In this document: one piece after another, positions 57,488 to 64,000 of the stretch
Layout of the letters: every line of letters begins with the position of its first letter
Position numbering within the stretch: the first letter of the stretch is position 1
From: Psychrobacter glacincola
Lineage (GTDB): Bacteria; Pseudomonadota; Gammaproteobacteria; Pseudomonadales; Moraxellaceae
DNA length: 64,000 bases
Assembly (NCBI GenBank): GCA_001411745.2
Contig: LIQB01000003.2
Coordinates: 654,353 to 718,352 of the forward strand
Reading direction: 5' to 3'
Notes under the pieces: generated by a model
Told to the model about the DNA's origin: nothing
The model's database searches: none
What the model saw: the letters and a program-made list of their open reading frames with translations, nothing else
Made by a program: the position numbers and the translations under genes

Positions 57488-58129
57488 TTACACTAAATCA
57501 GGAAATAAAGTGCGTAAGCCATTAACGATAATTTCGATAGAAACTGCCGCCAATAACATCCCCATAATTCGGCTCATAATGTTCAATCCAGTATCACCCA
57601 GCAAGCGACTGATACGACCTGCCGCCATCAGTGCTAGATAGCAAAACAGACTGATAAATAAACCAGCAATCAATATGGCAGATACTTGCAAAATACCAGA
57701 GACTTGTGAAGAATAAATAATCACCGTCGAGATACCGCCCGGTCCAATCATCATTGGAATAGCGATAGGCACAACCGCTGCAGCCATGGTGGGCGGCGCG
57801 TCTTGTACATGGTCAACATCGAAGTTTTCTTGATCGGGCTTCACGGGATTACCGTCGCCATTCATCATATTAAGAGCAATCAAAAACACCAAGATACCAC
57901 CTGCCAGCTGAAACGAGCCGATAGAAATACCAAGTGCTTTTAGTAGTGTCTCGCCTGCTACCGTAAAGAAACTAATAGTGATAAAAATCGTCAAACAAGC
58001 AACACGCGCCACTTTGCGTCGATTATTCATCGAATAACCACGGGTCAAATCCAAAAATAACGTCAAAGCGCTAAAGGGATTAATCAGTACCATAAAGGCT
58101 AAGATTATCTTGATGATTTCAGTATTCAC
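57488..58129 (-). CDS. MarC family integral membrane protein
   Basis: 213-residue protein with six hydrophobic segments, typical of the MarC/UPF0056 family. It begins IIKIILAFMVLINPFSALTLF, and has RVACLTIFITISFFTVAGETLLKALGISIGSFQLAGGILVFLIAL and AVVPIAIPMMIGPGGISTVI split between helices. The function of the family is unresolved; an early link to multiple antibiotic resistance was not supported. A 293-bp gap without a gene lies upstream, before the monooxygenase start. Confidence 0.87.
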   Translation of the reverse strand: MNTEIIKIILAFMVLINPFSALTLFLDLTRGYSMNNRRKVARVACLTIFITISFFTVAGETLLKALGISIGSFQLAGGILVFLIALNMMNGDGNPVKPDQENFDVDHVQDAPPTMAAAVVPIAIPMMIGPGGISTVIIYSSQVSGILQVSAILIAGLFISLFCYLALMAAGRISRLLGDTGLNIMSRIMGMLLAAVSIEIIVNGLRTLFPDLV

Positions 58130-58421
58130 TGAGCGCTCGCTTGTCTATTAGTCAAATCGGGCAAAAAGATAAGGTCATCGTGCGAGTGCAACGATGACCC
58201 AATAGATGGTTAACAATAACTTTGTAGTTTATATTGTATCATAGGCAGATAAGCTAATTAAATCATTAACTTTGCTTACCTTTCTGACAGCAGACTATCA
58301 ACGAAAATAGAGGCTCAACATTGACCTATCAGCCACTATTTGGCGGGTAAAAAACCTCATAAAGCTTAATCGCTAAAACAGGTATGTGAAGACAGGCAGG
58401 TAAAGACAGCCATATTGAAAA

Positions 58422-59282
58422 TCATGCGCTAAAATCAAGACCGATATCTAATGCCGTGGTACTGTGCGTCAAATAACCCATGGCAATAAAATCAACACCC
58501 GTTTTTGCTGCTGCTTGCACCGTTTCAGGGGTAATACCGCCTGAAGCTTCTGTTCTCGCGCGACCTTTACACATCGCTACTGCCTGCGCTAGCATTTCAG
58601 GGGACATATTATCTAATAGCACCAAGCTCACGCCAGCGTCTAATGCCTGCTCTAGTTGCGCTAAAGTATCGACTTCTACTTCGATGGGAATTAAATGCCC
58701 AGCGAAGTTTTGGGCTTGTTTAATCGCAGTCTTTATATCACCAGCGATAGCAATATGATTGTCTTTGATTAAAATAGCATCATCCAGTCCCAGACGATGG
58801 TTGCGCCCGCCGCCGCAGCGTACCGCGTATTTTTGTACAATGCGCAAGCCTGGAATGGTCTTACGTGTACAAGTAATTTGCGCAGGATAGTTTGCCACAC
58901 TATCTACAATTTTTCTGGTATCTGTCGCAATGCCACTCAAGTGGGTCATAAAATTGAGCGCGGTACGTTCTGCTGTCAGTAAATGGCGCGCATTACCACG
59001 CACACTAGCCAAGACTGTACCTGCATCAACCCATTCACCATCAGCAACTTGAGCCACAAACTCAATCTGAGGATCAACCATGGCAAACGATAAACGTGCC
59101 AAATCCATACCACATATCACGCCTGCTTGCCGCGCTTTAATCTCTAGCTTCGCTTGCATATCGGTTGGAATGGTGGCTTGTGATGTGACATCTCCGCGTC
59201 TGCCCAAATCCTCAGTTAGCGCAGCTTCAACCAAAGGTCTAAGCAATACATCATCCAATGCTGGTTCTTTTTTAACTGTCAT
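58422..59282 (-). CDS. nadC: Quinolinate phosphoribosyltransferase NadC
   Basis: Converts quinolinate and PRPP to nicotinate mononucleotide in de novo NAD synthesis. It has EDLGRRGDVTSQATIP, AERTALNFMTHLSGIAT, ITCTRKTIPGLRIVQKYAVRCGGGRNHR and LIKDNHIAIAG, followed by IEVEVDTLAQLEQAL and EASGGITPETV. At 286 residues it is full length. It lies downstream of the NadQ-type regulator gene in the same direction but has its own upstream region with a probable NadQ operator at 59327-59347. Confidence 0.95.
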   Translation of the reverse strand: MTVKKEPALDDVLLRPLVEAALTEDLGRRGDVTSQATIPTDMQAKLEIKARQAGVICGMDLARLSFAMVDPQIEFVAQVADGEWVDAGTVLASVRGNARHLLTAERTALNFMTHLSGIATDTRKIVDSVANYPAQITCTRKTIPGLRIVQKYAVRCGGGRNHRLGLDDAILIKDNHIAIAGDIKTAIKQAQNFAGHLIPIEVEVDTLAQLEQALDAGVSLVLLDNMSPEMLAQAVAMCKGRARTEASGGITPETVQAAAKTGVDFIAMGYLTHSTTALDIGLDFSA

Positions 59283-59326
59283 CTTTAACCCTTAAATAAA
59301 CGTGGCGTTCATATATGCTTATGCAA

Positions 59327-59347
59327 TTAAACTCAAAATGAGCATAA
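59327..59347. promoter_or_regulatory. Probable NadQ operator upstream of nadC
   Basis: TTAAACTCA, spacer AAA, TGAGCATAA: the right arm is identical to that of the perfect palindrome upstream of nadA and the left arm differs at two of nine positions. It lies about 45 bp upstream of the nadC start. Shared sequence, spacing and pathway support an operator for the adjacent regulator. Confidence 0.65.
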
Positions 59348-59452
59348 ATATAGCGTAAAGTTAACAGCCTCGCAAGGAACCGTCATCATTTTGGGCAGCC
59401 GACAGGGTTTTATAGTCATAAAAATAAAGATAGCAAGGTAGTCTATTAACTC

Positions 59453-60541
59453 CTATTTACGCTTAGGCAACTTACTATCCATCAATAAGCTTTGTAGTTC
59501 AATATCATGACGAAATCGATAAAGCTTGGCAGGGCGACCACGTTGGGCACTACTACTCTGCCCTGTCTCCATCACAAGTTTTTGTGAATCTAGCAAACGA
59601 CGGAAATTTTGCTTGTGCAAGCGCACTCCTGAGAGCGCTTCTACGCTTTGTTGTAATTGTGACAAGGTAAATACATCTGGCATCAAGCCAAAAATAAGCG
59701 GTCGGTACTCAATTTTGGCACGCAGCCGTGAAATAGCCGTTGCAATCACTCGGCGATGATCATAATACATTGGCACCCCAATGAGCTGTGACCAGTTTTC
59801 AGGTAGCTTATTTTGATGGCTCGGTTGGTGAGCACTTTGATGAACGCTTTGATGATTCATTGAATAGCTGGGTGGATAGTTTGGTGCTTCCGGTATCAGT
59901 CCCGCTTCATACAGCATCTCATAGCGCAGTAACACATGCTCAGCGACCCACTCTCTATTTTCATAATGCTCATATGCTGTGTATTCATTATCCGCATTTT
60001 CACTTGTGGGCATATCACCCACTAAGAGCGCTTCACTTACACCCCAACATAAACCAATACGCTGACGGCGGCGCTGCTGGATGCCTGAATCTTTAGAGCT
60101 ATCTGCCCAGCTCAATAATGCTGGCACAATATTGTTCATAATGATGCTAGGTATGCCATCCAAATGATTTTCCCAAGGAAAGTAATCATACCAATCGCGC
60201 CACAATGCTTGGCTTTGTAACTGCGGCGTTTGTGTCTCTTGCACCAGTCCCAAATAGCTCACGTAGACCAGTGCATGACCATCAACGTTGCGCCTATTGG
60301 TATCGACAAAGGTGTATAGCTGCTCCAAATAACCAAGTGGTTGCTGTGTTTGCTCCTCAACCCATTGGCGCACACCTGCTTGCAAGGAACGATGCAACGG
60401 CATCAATGGACCATTGGGTAACAGCTTCCCTTGATCAACGGTTAAGACCCGAGCGGTATGCTCAGTAATGGCGACTAGCACGGCGACAACTTCTGTGGTG
60501 CCACTACCTTGCTGATGCGCATGTGAATAAGACAACGTCAT
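59453..60541 (-). CDS. nadQ: NadQ-type Nudix-related transcriptional regulator of NAD biosynthesis
   Basis: 362-residue repressor-like protein. The N-terminal half is a Nudix-related ligand domain without an intact catalytic Nudix box (VVAVLVAITEHTARVLTVD, HRSLQAGVRQWVEEQTQ, LGYLEQLYTFVDTNRR, WRDWYDYFPWEN). The C-terminal half is a winged helix (RVIATAISRLRAKIEYRPLI, LSQLQQSVEALSG, LHKQNFRRLLDSQKL, RGRPAKLYRFRHD). The longer size and WRDWY motif fit the NadQ (COG4111) group better than classical NrtR. A His/Gln/Ser-rich linker at about residues 228-245 is unusual. It lies between nadC and nadA, with candidate operators by both. The ligand is probably an NAD-related metabolite. Confidence 0.82.
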   Translation of the reverse strand: MTLSYSHAHQQGSGTTEVVAVLVAITEHTARVLTVDQGKLLPNGPLMPLHRSLQAGVRQWVEEQTQQPLGYLEQLYTFVDTNRRNVDGHALVYVSYLGLVQETQTPQLQSQALWRDWYDYFPWENHLDGIPSIIMNNIVPALLSWADSSKDSGIQQRRRQRIGLCWGVSEALLVGDMPTSENADNEYTAYEHYENREWVAEHVLLRYEMLYEAGLIPEAPNYPPSYSMNHQSVHQSAHQPSHQNKLPENWSQLIGVPMYYDHRRVIATAISRLRAKIEYRPLIFGLMPDVFTLSQLQQSVEALSGVRLHKQNFRRLLDSQKLVMETGQSSSAQRGRPAKLYRFRHDIELQSLLMDSKLPKRK

Positions 60542-60674
60542 GACTTTAGTGATTACCTTTTATTTTAATTATTAAATAAAGCTCAACTGCTAAGCTGTTG
60601 ACCATTTGCTCAGTATAGCTTGAATCAACGATTATCATAGTTCGTGGTTGTAATTATATAAAATGAGTCTTTAT

Positions 60675-60704
60675 AAATCATAAATGTACAAATCATAAAT
60701 GTAT
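60675..60704. repeat. 15-bp tandem duplication between nadQ and nadA
   Basis: AAATCATAAATGTAC (60675-60689) is followed directly by a copy differing only in the last base (60690-60704). It lies just upstream of the nadA operator. Slippage is likely; no function shown. Confidence 0.7.
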
Positions 60705-60713
60705 AAAAAATAC

Positions 60714-60741
60714 TTGTGTTTATGCTCAAAATGAGCATAAT
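60714..60741 (+). promoter_or_regulatory. nadA-nadB promoter with overlapping NadQ operator
   Basis: A perfect palindrome, TTATGCTCA, AAA, TGAGCATAA (60720-60740), lies between the possible -35 TTGTGT (60714-60719) and -10 CATAAT (60736-60741), 16 bp apart. A repressor bound there would block RNA polymerase. It may also serve the divergent nadQ promoter, 180 bp away. The near copy upstream of nadC supports operator function; promoter hexamers are tentative. Confidence 0.7.
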
Positions 60742-60826
60742 TAAAACATCTGACTAGCCAGCGATATTAATTGACTTATTTTTAGCGGCATATTGCTTGT
60801 CGTTACTGCCTAAAAGGTTTGCATCT

Positions 60827-61966
60827 ATGAAAACTTATCCTTACGACGCGCCCATCATGAGTAATGACAATCGCATTGCCACTCAAATGAATATCGAATA
60901 TGCCAAAGCTAAAATGCCAGCAGACTTGCCGCGTGCTGAACGTCTCACAGTCGAGGAAAACATTAAACAGCTATTAAAAGCGCATAATGCAGTATTGGTC
61001 GCCCATTATTATGTCGACCCCTTTATTCAGGATTTGGCATTGGCAACGGGCGGCTGTGTGGGTGATTCGCTGGAGATGGCACGCTTTGGGCAAGCGCATA
61101 GCGCCCAGACCTTAGTGGTCGCTGGCGTCCGCTTTATGGGTGAGTCGGCGAAAATCTTAAGTATGGAAAAAACAGTACTGATGCCAGACCTAGAAGCCGA
61201 GTGTTCGCTTGATTTGGGCTGCCCTGCTGACGAGTTTTCCGCATTTTGTGATGCTCACCCTGAGCGTACAGTCGTCGTTTACGCCAATACCAGCGCCGCT
61301 GTAAAAGCCCGTGCCGACTGGGTAGTGACGTCATCCATTGGCATCGATATCATTCGCCATTTACATGCGAATGGTGAAAAAATTATTTGGGGGCCTGATC
61401 GCCATTTAGGTAAATATATTGCTGCTGAGACTGGCGCAGATATGCTGCTTTGGCAAGGCTCGTGCCTCGTACATAATGAGTTTAAGGCGACCGAGCTGAT
61501 TCAATTAAAAGAGGATCATCCAGAGGCCAAAGTATTAGTGCATCCTGAATCCCCTGATAGCGTGGTGGCGCTGGCCGACGTGGTTGGTTCTACCAGCAAG
61601 CTATTACAATCAACTTATGAGATGGATGCCGATACATTTATCGTAGCTACCGACTTGGGCATCTTGCATGAGATGCAAAAGCGCTCGCCAAATAAACGTT
61701 TCTTAGCCGCGCCGACGGCTGGTGAAAGCGCCAGTTGTAAGAGTTGTGCGTTTTGCCCATGGATGGCAATGAATGGTCTAAAAGGTATTGAACAGTGCTT
61801 GACGCAGCGCAGCGGTGAAGTTTTGATGACGCCTGAGCTGGCAGCTGCAGCTAGAAAGCCACTACAACGTATGCTTGATTTTGCAGAGTCGCAAAAACGG
61901 CGCGTAGCAGCAAGTGGCGATATCGTCAAAGACCGCGCGCTATTTGCCAATGTCGGGGCTGCCTAA
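60827..61966 (+). CDS. nadA: Quinolinate synthase NadA
   Basis: [4Fe-4S] enzyme that condenses iminoaspartate with dihydroxyacetone phosphate to quinolinate. ATG 60827 follows AAAGG at nine bases; a TTG at 60797 is less likely. That gives 379 residues. [54 protein letters not shown], and iron-sulfur cysteines in [23 protein letters not shown] and [14 protein letters not shown] are visible. It is followed after 1 bp by nadB, so the two are translated together. Regulation by NadQ is inferred from the operator upstream. Confidence 0.95.
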   Translation: MKTYPYDAPIMSNDNRIATQMNIEYAKAKMPADLPRAERLTVEENIKQLLKAHNAVLVAHYYVDPFIQDLALATGGCVGDSLEMARFGQAHSAQTLVVAGVRFMGESAKILSMEKTVLMPDLEAECSLDLGCPADEFSAFCDAHPERTVVVYANTSAAVKARADWVVTSSIGIDIIRHLHANGEKIIWGPDRHLGKYIAAETGADMLLWQGSCLVHNEFKATELIQLKEDHPEAKVLVHPESPDSVVALADVVGSTSKLLQSTYEMDADTFIVATDLGILHEMQKRSPNKRFLAAPTAGESASCKSCAFCPWMAMNGLKGIEQCLTQRSGEVLMTPELAAAARKPLQRMLDFAESQKRRVAASGDIVKDRALFANVGAA

Positions 61967-61967
61967 T

Positions 61968-63860
61968 ATGAGCGCGGCATTTACAGCGGAATCATTAGGT
62001 CTCGACAGCCCTGCTGCTATGGTACAAACTGACGTACTTATCATTGGCGCGGGATTAGCAGGCTTAAGTACGGCTCTAGCATTACCAAAATCGCTGAATA
62101 TTACTGTATTGAGCAAAGCCGCCTTAGAAATTTGCTCCAGTCATTATGCCCAAGGTGGCATCGCGGCAAGCTTGGATAAAGAGGACTCTGTCGCTGACCA
62201 TATCGCTGATACCCTAATCGCTGGCGCAGGGTTATGCGAAGCTAATAATACCAGGCGCATTTTAAGTGCCGGGCAACAGGCAGTGCAATGGTTATGTGAG
62301 CAAGGCGTGCCTTTTACGCAGATACCGCAAGAAGATAATGCAAAACCTTTCACCAAACTACAAACTGCTGACTTACATTTAACCAAAGAAGGCGGGCATG
62401 GTTGCAGGCGGGTTGCACATGCGGATGATGCGACTGGTCGACACATTATGGAAGCCTTGACTATAAAAGCGCAAGCCGCTGCCCATATCACTATTTTGCC
62501 TGATCATGAAGCGCTGAGCCTTTTAACAGACAGTGCCAATCCAAATAAGCAATGCCAAGGGGCGCAAATTTTTGATCATAATAATCAACGACAACTGACT
62601 TTTTATAGTCGCGCAGTCGTACTGGCTAGTGGTGGCATGGGTCAATTATTTAAGCGTGCTAGTGCTCCGAACGTCTGTGTCGGCGATGGGGTTATGATGG
62701 CTTGGCAAGTGGGCTGCCGCTTGGCTAATTTGGAATTTATTCAATTTCACCCGACTGGCTTAGCCTTAGATGACAGTAGCTTTCTGATATCTGAAGCACT
62801 ACGTGGCGAAGGTGGGCGGCTATATTGTCCGCAAACGGGCAAACGTTTTATGCTCGATGTTGATAAGCGTGCAGAGCTGGCTCCAAGAGATATCGTCGCC
62901 CGTGCCATCGCTGAGCAAATTAATAAGAATGGACTTGGCTACGTCAATCTTGATGTTAGTCACTTGCCAGCAGAATTTTTGCAAGAGCATTTCCCGCAGA
63001 TTTATCAAACATTATTCAACCTCGGCATTGATATGACTAGGGAATCTATCCCCGTTGCCCCTACCGCTCACTATAGCTGCGGCGGTGTAGTGACGTCTGC
63101 TAATGGTTTGACCGATGTGGCAGGGCTTTATGCTGCTGGTGAGGTTGCTTATACAGGTCTACATGGAGCAAACCGCTTAGCTAGTAATTCACTTTTGGAG
63201 TGCGTAGTAGTTGGGCGCAATATCGCTACGGACTTGCCGCGCTATTTAGCATCAATAGAAACGTTAGAAACGACTTTACCTCATGCTAATTTAAACAAAT
63301 TAATCCATGATACGTGGATAGCGCCAACGCTTAAAGATAGTCAGCGCATTACTTTGCCATCGTCTACTGAATATGAAAGCTATACTAATCATAACGTCAA
63401 TATAAATGCTGACACCACTGGAATAACCGCAGAACTAAAAGCTTTGATGACCTCCCATATGGGCATTACTCGTGATGCTCAGCAGTTAGAACAAGCACTT
63501 TTACAAATACAACAATGGCAACAACAGCTTAACTGCTACGACTCTAATCAACTAAGCATCTATAATAAAGACAACGCTACTATTTTGAATGAGCTGCCTT
63601 ACTTTCAATTAGCACGACAATTACAATTAGCCACGTTGGTTATTCAATCAGCTTATCAGCGTTATGAGAGTCGCGGTGGTCACTATCGTCAAGACTATCC
63701 ACATTTGGCAACCACACCTCGAACCAGTGTGCTTGCGCCCTTATCGAAGTTGAGAGAAGGTGACAAAACAGGCAGCAGAGAGGGTGGCATTGATTGGCTG
63801 CTTCAGCCTATAATCGATGACACAGAGGCTAGAGTGGTAAATACAGTTGTTAACATCTAA
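61968..63860 (+). CDS. nadB: L-aspartate oxidase NadB
   Basis: FAD enzyme oxidising L-aspartate to iminoaspartate, the substrate for NadA. ATG 61968 lies one base after the nadA stop (TAATATG). That gives 630 residues against 540 for E. coli NadB. The FAD motif DVLIIGAGLAGLSTALAL is followed by SHYAQGGIAAS, GGHGCRRVAHADDATGRH, EFIQFHPTGLAL, EALRGEGGRLYCP, ELAPRDIVARAI, AHYSCGGVVT and GLHGANRLASNSLLECVV. Extra residues lie mainly around 465-500 (an Asn/Thr-rich insertion) and in the C-terminal 80 residues, where KLREGDKTGSREGG is not typical. Family assignment is firm. Confidence 0.95.
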   Translation: MSAAFTAESLGLDSPAAMVQTDVLIIGAGLAGLSTALALPKSLNITVLSKAALEICSSHYAQGGIAASLDKEDSVADHIADTLIAGAGLCEANNTRRILSAGQQAVQWLCEQGVPFTQIPQEDNAKPFTKLQTADLHLTKEGGHGCRRVAHADDATGRHIMEALTIKAQAAAHITILPDHEALSLLTDSANPNKQCQGAQIFDHNNQRQLTFYSRAVVLASGGMGQLFKRASAPNVCVGDGVMMAWQVGCRLANLEFIQFHPTGLALDDSSFLISEALRGEGGRLYCPQTGKRFMLDVDKRAELAPRDIVARAIAEQINKNGLGYVNLDVSHLPAEFLQEHFPQIYQTLFNLGIDMTRESIPVAPTAHYSCGGVVTSANGLTDVAGLYAAGEVAYTGLHGANRLASNSLLECVVVGRNIATDLPRYLASIETLETTLPHANLNKLIHDTWIAPTLKDSQRITLPSSTEYESYTNHNVNINADTTGITAELKALMTSHMGITRDAQQLEQALLQIQQWQQQLNCYDSNQLSIYNKDNATILNELPYFQLARQLQLATLVIQSAYQRYESRGGHYRQDYPHLATTPRTSVLAPLSKLREGDKTGSREGGIDWLLQPIIDDTEARVVNTVVNI

Positions 63861-63937
63861 CAGCAATTGGAAGCTGCCACTTTAGCCATGAAAAATGGTA
63901 ACTTGCCGTTCTTTATTGACCTTGAAGTGCTAAAAAT

Positions 63938-64000
63938 ATGGCTACTGATTTGCAGTTTGTGACCGGACTTATGATGGTCGTCAGTGTGACGTGGGGCATG
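63938..64000 (+). CDS. Possible start of an unidentified gene, 3' truncated by the window
   Basis: An ATG at 63938 opens a frame that stays open for 21 codons to the window edge, beginning MATDLQFVTGLMMVVSVTWG, with a hydrophobic character suggesting a membrane protein. It lies 77 bp after nadB. There is no strong ribosome binding site, and too little sequence to name a family; a competing 24-codon frame from 63889 ends at 63960. Confidence 0.3.
   Translation, partial: MATDLQFVTGLMMVVSVTWGM

Overview
The window looks like a chromosomal segment of a Psychrobacter-type gammaproteobacterium (Moraxellaceae). This rests on protein flavour and gene order read by eye: the block der–bamB–yfgM–hisS–ispG–rodZ–pilF–rlmN–ndk, followed by purA–hisZ, is the usual gammaproteobacterial arrangement. 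G+C is moderate and intergenic regions are AT-rich. No rRNA, tRNA, CRISPR array or complete insertion sequence was seen. Most genes are on the minus strand.

Layout. 1-8.3 kb: the 3' part of a D-cysteine desulfhydrase-type gene, an orphan molybdate permease gene (modB), a lytic transglycosylase, an NlpD-like lipoprotein, a surE gene broken by a one-base frameshift, a small secreted protein, a possible small RNA ending in a perfect 24-bp terminator stem, and a PBP5/6-type carboxypeptidase. 8.5-25.3 kb: a hybrid histidine kinase with a degenerate receiver, then the housekeeping block from der to hisZ. 25.6-32.7 kb: a DUF2237 protein, CorA with a long acidic N-terminus, an RCC1-repeat lipoprotein, a di-heme DUF1111 lipoprotein, PsiE and FolD.

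33-51 kb: a Wzx/Wzy-type capsule or exopolysaccharide locus of 15 genes, all on the minus strand. It opens with wza–wzb–wzc, then a membrane-bound UDP-sugar 4,6-dehydratase, the flippase, glycosyltransferases, a QueC-like PP-loop enzyme, a pyruvyltransferase and the polymerase. It closes with an initiating sugar-phosphate transferase and a sugar aminotransferase. The dehydratase, aminotransferase and initiating transferase suggest a bacillosamine-like first sugar, but no acetyltransferase is present. The pyruvyltransferase suggests an acidic, pyruvylated polymer.

51.5-58.1 kb: rluB; three adjacent genes of unknown function that appear to be diverged paralogues, one with an EF-hand-like calcium loop; a LysE/ArgO exporter; a flavin monooxygenase closely resembling bacterial trimethylamine monooxygenase; and a MarC protein. 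58.4-63.9 kb: a NAD biosynthesis module, with nadC and a NadQ-type Nudix-related regulator on the minus strand and nadA-nadB divergent from them. A perfect palindrome upstream of nadA and a near copy upstream of nadC are probable operators.

Leading candidates for something undescribed are the three-paralogue cluster (52.6-54.9 kb), the PP-loop enzyme in the polysaccharide locus, and the kinase whose pseudo-receiver carries Glu at the phospho-acceptor position. All similarity statements come from motif and sequence recognition, not database searches.
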